A DNA stretch of 64,000 nt from an uncultured Faecalibaculum sp. (GCF_910588395.1 NZ_CAJUPA010000003.1:1-64000); one strand, 5' to 3'; positions 55,248 through 63,850 are shown, counted from the first letter of the stretch. Notes: generated by a model from the sequence alone, not told the origin. A program made the numbers and translations.

Positions 55248-55307
55248 GGAAAAGCCTCACTTTCTGATGATGAATATATATAAGATATCAAAAATCTGTA
55301 TGGAGGG

Positions 55308-55535
55308 TCAGGGATCTGCGCCTTCCGGCTTGGTGTCAGGATTAGAGTTGCTCCAGAGGTATCCTCGGAAAAGAGCCGGTTGCGACAGGTCTCCATCTTT
55401 CCCCGGAAACCTGATGGCTGTTCTGGCAGCTGGATATTCCGGAATTTCATCCAGGCGGATCAGAACCTGATCAGCGGTCAGCGTGGTTTTCCGATTTGAT
55501 GGCGACCGGGGATGCGCAGCGCTTTTTGTCTTCAT
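55308..55535 (-). CDS. Doubtful small hypothetical protein
   Basis: A 75-residue polar frame beginning MKTKSAAHPRSPSNRKTT, lacking a ribosome site and any recognised family. It is listed because it is the only plausible frame in a long gap. A possible -10 (TATACT on the minus strand) is about 45 bases upstream. Confidence 0.22.
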   Translation of the reverse strand: MKTKSAAHPRSPSNRKTTLTADQVLIRLDEIPEYPAARTAIRFPGKDGDLSQPALFRGYLWSNSNPDTKPEGADP

Positions 55536-55635
55536 GGAGCATCCAGGGGTGCAGGGCTTCAGTTGTTTTTCGCTACAGTATACTATGAGGCAAACAGATG
55601 GCGGAAAACCGGAACAGAACCCGCTTTTTCACAGG

Positions 55636-55660
55636 AATGACCGGGAATTATTCCGGTTTT
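55636..55660 (+). terminator. Weak terminator-like hairpin
   Basis: ACCGG/CCGGT stem followed by TTTTTCC; no clear gene precedes it on the plus strand. Confidence 0.35.
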
Positions 55661-55789
55661 TCCAAATAGGACTGAGTTTTGTCTGATGATCCGGTATTCT
55701 CCGGCATCCAGGTTCTTCCGCAGGGCTGTCCGCACTACCGGAAGCTGTGAATCTCCGGTACAATGCCTGTTGGACAGGAGTGATCTTGC

Positions 55790-56569
55790 ATGATGGCCAG
55801 TGAACGTTTTTCCCGAATCGCCGAACTTGTGAATGAAAAGGATTTTGTTTCCACCAGAGATCTGTCGGAACAGATGAAAGTCTCTGAACCCACCATCCGC
55901 AAGGATCTGGAGGAGCTGGACCGCCGGGGAATTCTGCTGAAAGTCCATGGAGGCGCCCGGCGGCTTCGTCAGCAGATGATCCTGACAAAGGGAGCGGAAC
56001 TGGACATGAGCCAGCGGTCCCGCAATCAGCGTCAGAAAGATGCGGTAGCCCGGAAAGCAGCATCCATTGTTCAGGATGGCGACTGCGTCTTTCTGGATGG
56101 CGGTACGTCTGTCGAACAGATGATGCCCTATCTGCAGGGAAAGAAAATCCGGATCGTCACCCACAGCCTGCTGATCGCCCAGCAGTTTGCGGATCCGGGC
56201 AGCGAACTGTTTGCCCTGGGCGGCAGGTACATTCCCGAGTACAAAATGTTTGTGGGTCCGATGACAGAGCAGGATCTGGCGAAGTTCAATTTCGATCATG
56301 CCTTTATTGGATGTGCCGGAATTGATCTGGCAGGAAAAACGGCCTATACCGCAGAGCTGGATACCATGGCAATCAAGCAGAAAGCCATGGACAAAGCCCA
56401 GAAAAAATATCTGCTGGCGGATTCCTCCAAGCTGTCCATCAAGGGATTCTGCAGTTTCACAGATACGGATGCATTTGATGCTGTGTTCTGTGATGATGGA
56501 GCACAACTGGGACCGGACATGATTCCCGACAACTGTATACTGGTTCATCTCCCGCCGCAGGAAGCTTGA
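55790..56569 (+). CDS. DeoR-family regulator
   Basis: A 259-residue DeoR/GlpR-type repressor. The winged helix spans residues 6-60 (STRDLSEQMKVSEPTIRKDL and KVHGGARR), and the sugar-phosphate sensor domain includes FLDGGTSVEQ, ALGGRYIPEY and LLADSSKLSIKGF. GACAGGAG precedes the start. It lies directly before deoC in the same direction and likely controls it; CGAA tracts in between may be its sites. Confidence 0.9.
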   Translation: MMASERFSRIAELVNEKDFVSTRDLSEQMKVSEPTIRKDLEELDRRGILLKVHGGARRLRQQMILTKGAELDMSQRSRNQRQKDAVARKAASIVQDGDCVFLDGGTSVEQMMPYLQGKKIRIVTHSLLIAQQFADPGSELFALGGRYIPEYKMFVGPMTEQDLAKFNFDHAFIGCAGIDLAGKTAYTAELDTMAIKQKAMDKAQKKYLLADSSKLSIKGFCSFTDTDAFDAVFCDDGAQLGPDMIPDNCILVHLPPQEA

Positions 56570-56586
56570 TTCTCCTGCGTTTTTTT
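56556..56586 (+). terminator. Terminator overlapping the end of the DeoR gene
   Basis: CGCAGGA pairs with TCCTGCG and is followed by seven T residues; the first arm lies inside the last codons. Confidence 0.85.
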
Positions 56587-56616
56587 GTTATGAGCAGTGC
56601 GGCATTGCTCTCACCT

Positions 56617-56722
56617 TCGAATCGAAATAAAATCGAAGAAAAACGAATAACAAAACTTGTGAAACGAAAATTATGTGGTATATTTTGGGTGTGGAGGAAA
56701 GGGAAACGGAACAAAACGAAAA
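56617..56722 (+). promoter_or_regulatory. deoC promoter with repeated CGAA tracts
   Basis: TTGTGA (56657-56662) and TATATT (56679-56684) are 16 bases apart. CGAA followed by A-rich sequence recurs at about 56618, 56623, 56634, 56644, 56665 and 56718, on both sides of the promoter. This resembles the repeated half-sites used by DeoR/GlpR proteins. Confidence 0.55.
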
Positions 56723-56746
56723 AACACGCTTCCCAAAGAGAAAAAC

Positions 56747-57484
56747 ATGAAACATCTGGAGAAAAAAGCTGCGGACATGACTGTAAAAGAACTGGCTTCC
56801 TATATCGATTATTCCGTCCTGAAACCGGAATTCACCGAAGAGGAAATCATCGCCCTGACCAAAGACGGTGCAGAACTTGGCTGTGCGACAATCTGCATCA
56901 ATCCGGGTTATATGGAGTTGTGTGCGCCCTATGTAGAAGGAACGGACACCATGCTGTGCCCTGTCTGCGATTTTCCTTTCGGCACCAGCAGTACTGCATC
57001 CAAAGTGCAGCAGATCGAGCAGGTTGCAAAATACGATACAGTGAAGGAAGTGGATATTGTGGCCAACTTCGGTGAAATCCGCTCCGGCAACTGGGACAAA
57101 GTTCTGGAAGACATCAAAGCCTGTGTCAAGGCAGCTCACAGATATGGCCGGGAAATCAAGGTCATCTTTGAAACGGATGCCCTGAACGAGGAACAGATCC
57201 GCAGAATGTGCCAGGTGTGCATGGAAGCCGGTGCCGATTTCGTCAAGACCAGCACAGGATTCCTCACCGGGCATGAAGCTCACGGAGCCACGCCGGAGGT
57301 GATCGCCATCATGCAGGAGGAATGCGGTGACAAGTGCAAAGTGAAAGGATCCGGCTGCATCCGGACCCGCGGGCACTTCCTGCAGCTGATTGATATGGGC
57401 ATTGACCGCATGGGTGTCGGGTACCGCTCCGTGCCGGTTGTACTGGGACTGGATAAAGCGGCTCCCTCCGCTGACAGCTATTGA
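56747..57484 (+). CDS. deoC: Deoxyribose-phosphate aldolase
   Basis: Cleaves 2-deoxyribose 5-phosphate to glyceraldehyde 3-phosphate and acetaldehyde in deoxynucleoside use. Class I aldolase with the Schiff-base Lys in DFVKTSTGF and the second Lys in KVKGSGCIRTRG. IDYSVLKPEFTEEEI and EVDIVANFGEIRSGNW are family stretches. Length 245 residues. The Shine-Dalgarno site before ATG 56747 is poor; GTGGAGGAAAGG lies about 50 bases upstream, so ATG 56780 (MTVKELASY) or an upstream GTG cannot be excluded. Confidence 0.93.
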   Translation: MKHLEKKAADMTVKELASYIDYSVLKPEFTEEEIIALTKDGAELGCATICINPGYMELCAPYVEGTDTMLCPVCDFPFGTSSTASKVQQIEQVAKYDTVKEVDIVANFGEIRSGNWDKVLEDIKACVKAAHRYGREIKVIFETDALNEEQIRRMCQVCMEAGADFVKTSTGFLTGHEAHGATPEVIAIMQEECGDKCKVKGSGCIRTRGHFLQLIDMGIDRMGVGYRSVPVVLGLDKAAPSADSY

Positions 57485-57567
57485 TCAGCAGCCGCCTCTG
57501 ATTCCCGGCAGAGTATCTGATAACCGTTCCTGGCAGTCAGACACCATGATTCCCTGAATATCCTGAC

Positions 57568-57606
57568 CATCCCCCGGATTCCTGAACTCCCGGGGGATGT
57601 TTCTGA
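57568..57606 (+). terminator. Terminator after deoC
   Basis: CATCCCCCGG pairs with CCGGGGGATG; the tail (TTTCTGATT) is moderately T-rich. Confidence 0.6.
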
Positions 57607-57619
57607 TTGCAGACAAATG

Positions 57620-57662
57620 CATAAAACAGGCCGAAGTTTCTTCAGCGGCTTCAGCCTGTCAT
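57620..57662 (-). terminator. Terminator of the GH5 gene
   Basis: On the minus strand ACAGGCTGAAG pairs with CTTCGGCCTGT and runs into TTTTATG. Confidence 0.72.
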
Positions 57663-57765
57663 CATTCTGATGTATGCAGCAGCCACCGGCATCCAAAGGG
57701 AAACCCTGAATCGTGGTGCATTCTCAACCGGAATACGCCCTGCCGCAATCCATCGGCAGCCTGGA

Positions 57766-59193
57766 TCACTGCGGTTTTACAGGTCCATCGCTCTTTGTGA
57801 TGAATCCGATATCGGAAACAGTCTGCCCGGGTTCAATCCGGGTATGGTATGGAGCCGGTTTTATCGTGACTGTATTGTCATTGACCGTGATGCTGCCATT
57901 CCAGGACTGGTCAATGGCTGCCTCACCGGTGAAGGGAAAAGACAGAGCCCAGCCGGATACCGGCTGATCGGTGGTGTTGGTCACAGCCAGGCCAAACTGC
58001 GTAAAGGTCAGACCTTCTGACTGCCAGGTATTGCCTGGTGTCAGCACAGCCTCCAGTCCGTTTTCACCGGATTGAGAGGCTGTTTCTGCAGAGCTGTTCC
58101 GGGGTTCTTCAACTTCGTTGTCTGATTTCTGTTTCTGACCGGATGCAATGGTGTCCTTTCCCGTATATGCCCAACGAAGCCATTGTCCCCATTCGGTGAG
58201 ATCGGAGAGGGAAGGATGTTCAGGATTGGTGCCGGGCTTGAAAATGGAACTGCTTTCCTCTTTGTCGCTGATGGCCCAGGCTATTCGGGAAATTCCATCC
58301 TGATTCAGCAGGCTGATCCACTCCCTGCCGGACTGCGTGTCCAGGGTGCCATTGCCGGAGGCTTCGGTGATGCCGAATTCCGAGACAAACATCGGCAGTT
58401 CGGCTTTGCGGGCAGTTTCGAGATCCTTTCGCTGCTGGTCTTTGTGCGTGGCAGCGTAGAAATGGACGGTATACATGGCATTGCCGGCGTTCTCCAGCAG
58501 GTCGGCGGCGGCTTCTGTTTCCTGCTGGCACCATTGGGGTGTTCCAACCAGAATCAGTGCCTCCGAGTCATTGCGCCGGATCGCCTGTATGGCTGTTTCG
58601 GCGTAGGACTTTACGGATGCCCAGGTGACGTCTGCTCCATTGGGCTCATTGCAGATTTCATAGATGACAGCCGGGTTGCCTGCGTATCTGGCAGACATCT
58701 CCCGGAAGAATTCCACTGCCTGCTGCTGGTGCTGGGCGGGGTTGCCATCGGACAGGATATGCCAGTCGATGATGACATACTGCCCGGCAGCCTGTGCAGC
58801 CTGGACTCCTTTGTCAATCAGCTCCTTGAGCTGTTCCTGATTTCCACCTGTGCAGTATCCCTGACTGTCTGCTGTATACATGGCCAGGCGGATGACCTGA
58901 GAACCCATCTCATCTTTCAGGAACTGAAAGCAGGACTCGTTGACAAATTCCGGTTTCCAGGCGATTCCGAAGGTGCTGTACCCCTGGAGAACAACTGGAT
59001 TGTTCTGATCGTCCATGAGCTGGTCTCCCTCCACGTGGAGGGCACGAAGACTTTCCGGTTCCTGGCTGCCGGACTCAGAAGCGGGGCTGCTCTGTACGCT
59101 GTCCGGGGTCTGTGCAGCGGGACTGGTCCGGGATGTGCAGGCGCTCAGACCGAGAGCAAAGATCAAAGGGATGAAGGAGGGTGACTGTCTCAT
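57766..59193 (-). CDS. GH5 cellulase-type lipoprotein with C-terminal CBM2-like module
   Basis: A 475-residue predicted surface lipoprotein (lipobox LGLSAC, Cys19) with a Ser/Pro linker, then a GH5 TIM barrel. The acid/base is Glu183 in YEICNEPNG and the nucleophile Glu272 in MFVSEFGIT; WHILSDG matches GH5 subfamily 2. Residues about 385-475 resemble a CBM2 cellulose-binding module (SWNGSITVNDNTVTIKPA and RIEPGQTVSDIGF). It probably hydrolyses beta-1,4-glucans or mixed-linkage glucans outside the cell. AAAGGA precedes the start. Confidence 0.9.
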   Translation of the reverse strand: MRQSPSFIPLIFALGLSACTSRTSPAAQTPDSVQSSPASESGSQEPESLRALHVEGDQLMDDQNNPVVLQGYSTFGIAWKPEFVNESCFQFLKDEMGSQVIRLAMYTADSQGYCTGGNQEQLKELIDKGVQAAQAAGQYVIIDWHILSDGNPAQHQQQAVEFFREMSARYAGNPAVIYEICNEPNGADVTWASVKSYAETAIQAIRRNDSEALILVGTPQWCQQETEAAADLLENAGNAMYTVHFYAATHKDQQRKDLETARKAELPMFVSEFGITEASGNGTLDTQSGREWISLLNQDGISRIAWAISDKEESSSIFKPGTNPEHPSLSDLTEWGQWLRWAYTGKDTIASGQKQKSDNEVEEPRNSSAETASQSGENGLEAVLTPGNTWQSEGLTFTQFGLAVTNTTDQPVSGWALSFPFTGEAAIDQSWNGSITVNDNTVTIKPAPYHTRIEPGQTVSDIGFITKSDGPVKPQ

Positions 59194-59374
59194 GGGATCC
59201 TTTCTGCGGCGCAGCTGCTGCCGTCCGGATTATTGTATCCGGGTTCTGATGAAATGGAAGACACATCCGCATCAATCTGTGTCTGAAGTGAGTGGAAGCT
59301 TCCGGCTGAAAAGTGCTGTGGCAAATCTTCGTGTTACGATGAGACAGAGAAAACGCAGATGAGGAGGGATGTCC

Positions 59375-59860
59375 ATGAAACGCAGTCTGCGGAATGTGGC
59401 TCTTTTTGCGATTCTGATTCTGGCTGGATGCAGCGGGGCACAGTCCGCCAAACCCGGACAGAATCCGGAAACACAGACAGATGCAGCAGGAGACGGATAC
59501 GCCGGAACAGAATCCGGATCGTCCCTGTCAAAAGATGCTGCCGGAGATGCACTGGAGGTGGATGACATTCTCAGCCAGGGACAGGATCTGCTGAATCAGA
59601 CAGTGACTGTCATCGGGCAGACACCCATGTCCACCATAGGCGATGAGAACGGAGTCCCCATCGGGTTTTATTACCAGCGGGGGAAACCGGCGGATCAGGA
59701 CCACCGGATCCGGATTGAAATCCCGGCGGATACCCCCGGCAATGCGGTGGTCATGGTTTCCGGGAGAGTGGACCGTGACCAGTCCGGCTATATTCTGCGG
59801 GACACCAGCACCGAAGAAGTCCTGGAAGTCTGTGACGAAGCCGGAGGATGCCCGGGCTGA
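59375..59860 (+). CDS. Small lipoprotein with OB-like domain
   Basis: A 161-residue lipoprotein (lipobox LILAGC, Cys19), a Ser/Gly-rich linker and a C-terminal domain of about 90 residues that looks like an OB-fold (VDDILSQGQDLLNQTVTVIG and VVMVSGRVDRDQSGYILRD). GAGGAGGG immediately before 59369 favours the ATG at 59375 over 59369. Function unknown. It is divergent from the GH5 gene. Confidence 0.7.
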   Translation: MKRSLRNVALFAILILAGCSGAQSAKPGQNPETQTDAAGDGYAGTESGSSLSKDAAGDALEVDDILSQGQDLLNQTVTVIGQTPMSTIGDENGVPIGFYYQRGKPADQDHRIRIEIPADTPGNAVVMVSGRVDRDQSGYILRDTSTEEVLEVCDEAGGCPG

Positions 59861-59888
59861 GCCTGATGGAAAACTGGACAATACAGAA

Positions 59889-59921
59889 AACACCCGGCGA
59901 AGGTATGATCCGCCGGGTGTT
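59889..59921. terminator. Bidirectional terminator between lipoprotein genes
   Basis: CACCCGGCG (59891-59899) pairs with CGCCGGGTG (59911-59919), with short T runs on both sides. Confidence 0.75.
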
Positions 59922-59952
59922 GTGCTGTCGGGAGACAGCTGGAGCCGCATCC

Positions 59953-61053
59953 TCAGTCAGCGTAGCCGTACTGAATGGTTTTCGTGTCGCCCACAGCCAC
60001 CGAGCATGTTTTGCCGCTGTAAGCCTTGTAGGAGATCCAGGTGTATCCGTCTTTTTCGTAGACTTTGCTGTATTTCACGCTGTCTCCCCTGTTGAAGTAT
60101 TTTCCGCTTTCTTTGGAGCTCAGACCATCGGTTCCGTACCGGATCCGGACTCTGTCCACTGTGAAGTGGAATGTGCCTGATTTCGGAAGAGTGGAGACCG
60201 GTTTGTCTGTGGCGCTGCTGTCTGCACCGCTGGGTCCGGTCTGTTCTGCGCTGGTCACATCCAGTGTCCAGATACCGTTTGCGCCCTGCCGGATCACACC
60301 GGTAAGCTTCGCGTCACAGCCGCCGAATCCGAAATCTGTGTTCCCGGACAGATACAGGCGTGAAGATGTGTCGCCGGCAGCGGGATACATGACCATGACC
60401 TGGTTCCCGTCAGGATCGGTCACAGTTGTCTGTGGCAGAGAGCCCTGTACAACGATGGTCTGTCCGTTGTATTTTGCCGGATTGTTCAGAACCTGTTTGA
60501 CTGTAAGGACAGCCGGGGCTGTGGTCTGGGCACCTGTATTCTGGGAACCGCTGCTGTCCTGGCTGCCGCTGTTGTCCGCGGGAGCCTGTGCCGGTGCTTC
60601 GGCCGCAGGCTGCTGGTTCTGTACTCCTGGGTCTGCGTAAACGGTCCCGCTGTCTGCCGGAGCCTGATCTGCGGCTGCCTGATCCTGGCTTTCCACATCC
60701 ACGATTTCCAGCGTCAGGGTATTGCTGGTGATTTTGTCCTTTTTGGCCTGAATGGTGTAATTGCCGGCAGTGTCTGCCTTGAACTTCGCATTGCTGCCAT
60801 CCATGGTGAGAGTTCCGCCGCTGACTTCAAAATCCTGCGAAGTCAGCGAGATTCCTGCCGGTGTGGTTTTGATGGTGATGGAAACCTCTTCACCGGTTTT
60901 TGCTGTGTGGAATTCGGAAGTCAGCGCAATGGCTGACAGCGTTGTATTGTCTTTTTCTGTTTCTGCCGGCTTGTCCTGTCCGGGGGTGCAGGCTGTACAG
61001 CCTGCAAGGCCGATCATGGCAGAAGCCAGAAGGGCGAATGATATTCGATTCAT
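59953..61053 (-). CDS. Multidomain lipoprotein: Ig-like, OB-like and SH3-like
   Basis: A 366-residue lipoprotein (lipobox GLAGC, Cys19). Residues 38-118 look like a bacterial Ig-like strand set (LTSEFHTAKTGEEVSITIK), residues 118-180 are a Gln/Ala-rich linker, residues 185-265 an OB-like domain (LTVKQVLNNPAKYNGQTIVV), and the C-terminal 75 residues resemble an SH3_5 wall-binding domain (FHFTVDRVRIRYGTDGLSS and SVKYSKVYEKDGYTWISYK). GGAGG sets the start. Probably a wall-associated binding protein; its OB-like part parallels the facing 59375 gene. Confidence 0.8.
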   Translation of the reverse strand: MNRISFALLASAMIGLAGCTACTPGQDKPAETEKDNTTLSAIALTSEFHTAKTGEEVSITIKTTPAGISLTSQDFEVSGGTLTMDGSNAKFKADTAGNYTIQAKKDKITSNTLTLEIVDVESQDQAAADQAPADSGTVYADPGVQNQQPAAEAPAQAPADNSGSQDSSGSQNTGAQTTAPAVLTVKQVLNNPAKYNGQTIVVQGSLPQTTVTDPDGNQVMVMYPAAGDTSSRLYLSGNTDFGFGGCDAKLTGVIRQGANGIWTLDVTSAEQTGPSGADSSATDKPVSTLPKSGTFHFTVDRVRIRYGTDGLSSKESGKYFNRGDSVKYSKVYEKDGYTWISYKAYSGKTCSVAVGDTKTIQYGYAD

Positions 61054-61185
61054 GGTTAAGGTCCTCCAGCATTATTTTAAGGAAAAGTCCCGCATTTTTC
61101 ATCCTGCAGGAGTCAATTCGGGAGAATCCGGCACCAGTCGCCGGAAATCTGCGGCAGAAACAGGAGCAAAGCGGATCAATGCAAA

Positions 61186-61213
61186 AGCTCCCCGACAAAT
61201 CAGATCGGGGAGC
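61186..61213 (-). terminator. Terminator of the 61.2-kb small membrane gene
   Basis: On the minus strand GCTCCCCGA pairs with TCGGGGAGC and ends in TTTTG, directly after the stop codon. Confidence 0.8.
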
Positions 61214-61217
61214 CGGT

Positions 61218-61412
61218 TCATTTCTTTTTCCCGGTGAACAGGATATAGGCTCCGTAGCAGGCACAGAACACCACGGCCAGAATGAGGCAGATCTTGACGA
61301 TTCCCTTGAAAATCTTCCAGATGATCGGAAGCAGAATCACAGCGAGAATGATTGCGCCGATGGCGAATACGTAGGCGTATCCCGGCGTCTGACTGTTGTT
61401 TTGATTGTTCAT
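61218..61412 (-). CDS. Small membrane protein
   Basis: A 64-residue protein: polar N-terminus (MNNQNNSQTPGYAYVF) and two hydrophobic stretches ending in the basic tail FTGKKK. No Shine-Dalgarno site precedes the ATG, but TACACT on the minus strand ends seven bases upstream, consistent with a leaderless transcript. Function unknown. Confidence 0.65.
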   Translation of the reverse strand: MNNQNNSQTPGYAYVFAIGAIILAVILLPIIWKIFKGIVKICLILAVVFCACYGAYILFTGKKK

Positions 61413-61492
61413 ACAGCCAGTGTAGCATCTCTTTCTTAAGAAAATCAGAATTCTGCTGTCTGATGCAGAGGTATCCACACTTGAGGTTCCGC

Positions 61493-61517
61493 AAAAAAGC
61501 TCCGGATCACCGGAGCT
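61493..61517 (-). terminator. Terminator of the ABC ATPase gene
   Basis: On the minus strand AGCTCCGG pairs with CCGGAGCT across TGAT, followed by six T residues. Confidence 0.88.
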
Positions 61518-61551
61518 CTGGTCAACAGTTTTACTGGATGACAGCGAATGA

Positions 61552-62661
61552 TTATTCGACTGCTTTTCCGGTCTCGTTGTCAAATACGTGGATCTTGGCA
61601 GGGTTGAAGGAGAGTTCCACCACATCTCCCACCTGGGTTCCGGATTCCGGATCCACCCGGGCAGTCAGCTGTGCCCCGTTGAAATCTGTATACAGATAGA
61701 TTTCTGCACCCAGGTTCTCCCGGACAGCCACTTTTGCCTTCGCTTTGGAATCTTTGTACAGCTCCAGGTGCTCCGGTGTGTCATACAGATCCTCCGGACG
61801 CACGCCAATGGTCACTTCCTTGCCCATGTAGCCGTTGTTCTTCAGCACCTTGCCTTTGGCAGGATCGATCGCGATATCCGTGTCTCCCACCCGGACAGCC
61901 ACTTTGCCGTTCTTTTCGGTGACCACGCCATCCAGGAAGTTCATCTGGGGAGACCCGATGAAGCCGGCTACGAATTTGTTGGCTGGGTGATCGTACAGGT
62001 ACTGCGGCGTGTCGATCTGCTGCACTTCGCCGTCGCTCATGACCACGATCCGGTCACCCAGTGTCATGGCCTCGGTCTGGTCGTGGGTTACATAGATCAT
62101 CGTGGCGCCCAGTCTTTCATGCAGACGGGAGATCTCCACACGCATCTGTCCACGCAGCTTGGCATCCAGGTTGGACAGAGGTTCGTCCAGCAGCAGGACC
62201 TTGGGATCCCGCACGATGGCACGGCCCATGGCCACACGCTGTCTCTGACCACCGGACAGAGCCTTGGGCTTGCGGTCCAGCAGTTTTTCCAGATCCAGAG
62301 TCCGGGCAGCCTGTGCCACCCGTTTGTCGATTTCATCCTGGGACATCTTGCGGATCTTCAGGGGGAATTCCATGTTTTCCTTCACCGTCATGTGGGGATA
62401 CAGAGCATAGTTCTGGAAGACCATGGCGATATCCCGGTCCTTGGGTTCCACATCATTGACGCGGTTGCCGTCAATGAGCAGGTCACCGTCGGTGATGTCT
62501 TCCAGACCGGCGATCATGCGCATGGTCGTGGACTTTCCGCAGCCGGAAGGTCCGACAAAAATGACAAATTCTCCGTCCTTGACATCCAGATTAAAGTCTT
62601 TTACCGCCTGAAAACCATTGGGATAGACTTTTTTGATGTTCTTCAATGTTACTTCTGACAT
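61552..62661 (-). CDS. Sugar ABC transporter ATPase, MsmK/UgpC type
   Basis: A 369-residue ATPase of the carbohydrate CUT1 importers. Walker A is GPSGCGKST, the signature LSGGQRQRVAMGRA, Walker B VLLLDEPLSNLD, and the C-terminal third is a MalK-like regulatory OB domain ending in LSFNPAKIHVFD. No permease or binding protein is adjacent, and its single-gene unit fits an ATPase shared by several sugar importers, as MsmK is in streptococci. AAGGAG sets ATG 62661. A cre-like site lies upstream. Confidence 0.93.
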   Translation of the reverse strand: MSEVTLKNIKKVYPNGFQAVKDFNLDVKDGEFVIFVGPSGCGKSTTMRMIAGLEDITDGDLLIDGNRVNDVEPKDRDIAMVFQNYALYPHMTVKENMEFPLKIRKMSQDEIDKRVAQAARTLDLEKLLDRKPKALSGGQRQRVAMGRAIVRDPKVLLLDEPLSNLDAKLRGQMRVEISRLHERLGATMIYVTHDQTEAMTLGDRIVVMSDGEVQQIDTPQYLYDHPANKFVAGFIGSPQMNFLDGVVTEKNGKVAVRVGDTDIAIDPAKGKVLKNNGYMGKEVTIGVRPEDLYDTPEHLELYKDSKAKAKVAVRENLGAEIYLYTDFNGAQLTARVDPESGTQVGDVVELSFNPAKIHVFDNETGKAVE

Positions 62662-62720
62662 ATGATTCTCCTTCACTACCATCGAAAGCATTTCCGGCTT
62701 CAGAACATGGCTGAGGTCAA

Positions 62721-62751
62721 TGAAAATGCTTACAACACCATTCCCATTATA
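62721..62751 (-). promoter_or_regulatory. Promoter -10 and cre-like site of the ABC ATPase gene
   Basis: TATAAT on the minus strand lies at 62746-62751. TGAAAATGCTTACA (plus strand, 62721-62734) matches the CcpA consensus with one mismatch and lies just downstream of the -10, a position for repression. Confidence 0.6.
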
Positions 62752-62855
62752 GGACAACTTCAGTGTTAATTGCACACAGGTCAGGAATGAAATATCATTT
62801 TTTTACAAATTGTGGCAAATTGCGGCATACTGACCCGGAATAATCGGAAGAATCA

Positions 62856-62889
62856 TTGTGTTAAAAGCTATAATGATATAACATATAAT
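62856..62889 (+). promoter_or_regulatory. Promoter of the isomerase gene abutting its start codon
   Basis: TTGTGT (62856-62861) with TATAAC (62877-62882) at 15 bases, and further TATAAT boxes at 62869-62874 and 62884-62889. Transcription from TATAAC would begin at or next to the ATG at 62891. Confidence 0.5.
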
Positions 62890-62890
62890 C

Positions 62891-63778
62891 ATGAAAACCA
62901 GTATCATCACGGATCAGATTACCCAGAATCTGTCCATTGCTTCTCTGACAGCCCGGGACCATGGGCTGAAGCATGTTGAATTGCACGGACTCGACGGGAA
63001 AAGCGTGGAATGCCTGAGCGAGGCGGAAGCCAGGGAGGCAAAAGCCTGTCTGGATGAAGCAGGATTGACAGTGGCAAGTCTGGCATCCACGATTTTCTTC
63101 ATGTGCCCGCTGTACGACGACTATGAGATCTCTCTGTTCAAACCGGAATTCGCGGTATTCCGGGGTAATATCCGGGACCATCTGGATCAGCTGAAACATG
63201 TCTGCGATCTGGCGGATATATTCGGATGCAATGTGATCCGGGTCTTTCCTTTCCGCTATCCGGACAATCAGCCAGGGAAACTGGGCGGAACGGAGGAAGA
63301 CCTGAATCGGATCGCGTCTGTCATGAAAGAAGCAGCGGACATTGCCCGGGATCATGGAAAAATCCTGGCTCTGGAAAACTGCCCGTATTCCCATCTGCCC
63401 AAAGGCCGCATGACCCGGGAGATTGTGCGCAGAGTGAATTCCCCTTCACTCAAAATGCTCTGGGACCCGGGCAACAGCTATCGGGCGGAAGTCACACAGG
63501 TGCCGGAACAATGGCTGAACACAACACTGGAAGAAGAATTTCAGGAAGTGAAGGACGACATCTGTCATATTCACCTGAAAAACTATCACCTCGATCTGGC
63601 GCTGGCAAAGCCTTTTGTCCACACCGGTATGCTGGAGGGGGATATTGATTACATCAGCCTGCTGCCCCGGATCGCCGCACTGGATGTGACCGTTTCCCTG
63701 GAACCGGAACTGGATCCGGATACCTGCGTGAAGGAGATCGATGTCCTGTCCGGATGCGTCCGGGACATGAATCTGTAA
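62891..63778 (+). CDS. Sugar phosphate isomerase/epimerase (AP endonuclease 2-type TIM barrel)
   Basis: A 295-residue TIM-barrel protein of the xylose-isomerase-like superfamily. MKTSIITDQITQNL is the normal family start. Metal ligands are expected in LALENCPYSH, LKMLWDPGNSYR, CHIHLKNYH and the final SLEPELDPD. The specific sugar is unknown. There is no ribosome site; TATAAC and TATAAT boxes at 62877-62889 run up to the ATG, so translation is probably leaderless. It is divergent from the shared sugar ATPase. Confidence 0.85.
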   Translation: MKTSIITDQITQNLSIASLTARDHGLKHVELHGLDGKSVECLSEAEAREAKACLDEAGLTVASLASTIFFMCPLYDDYEISLFKPEFAVFRGNIRDHLDQLKHVCDLADIFGCNVIRVFPFRYPDNQPGKLGGTEEDLNRIASVMKEAADIARDHGKILALENCPYSHLPKGRMTREIVRRVNSPSLKMLWDPGNSYRAEVTQVPEQWLNTTLEEEFQEVKDDICHIHLKNYHLDLALAKPFVHTGMLEGDIDYISLLPRIAALDVTVSLEPELDPDTCVKEIDVLSGCVRDMNL

Positions 63779-63802
63779 AGCCTGTGAGCTGTGAGCGGAT
63801 AT

Positions 63803-63831
63803 GAGGAGGAGACTGCCTCCTCTGTTTTTGT
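63803..63831 (+). terminator. Terminator after the isomerase gene
   Basis: GAGGAGG (63803-63809) pairs with CCTCCTC (63816-63822), followed by TGTTTTTG. Confidence 0.78.
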
Positions 63832-63850
63832 ATCTGCAGAAGGAATCACT

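Larger units (their letters stand above)
55248..55789. other. 542-bp intergenic stretch
   Basis: Contains a possible small minus-strand frame (55308-55535), a small terminator-like hairpin at 55636-55660, and TACAAT at 55758-55763 as a possible -10 for the DeoR gene. No conserved protein or RNA is recognised in the remainder. Confidence 0.5.
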
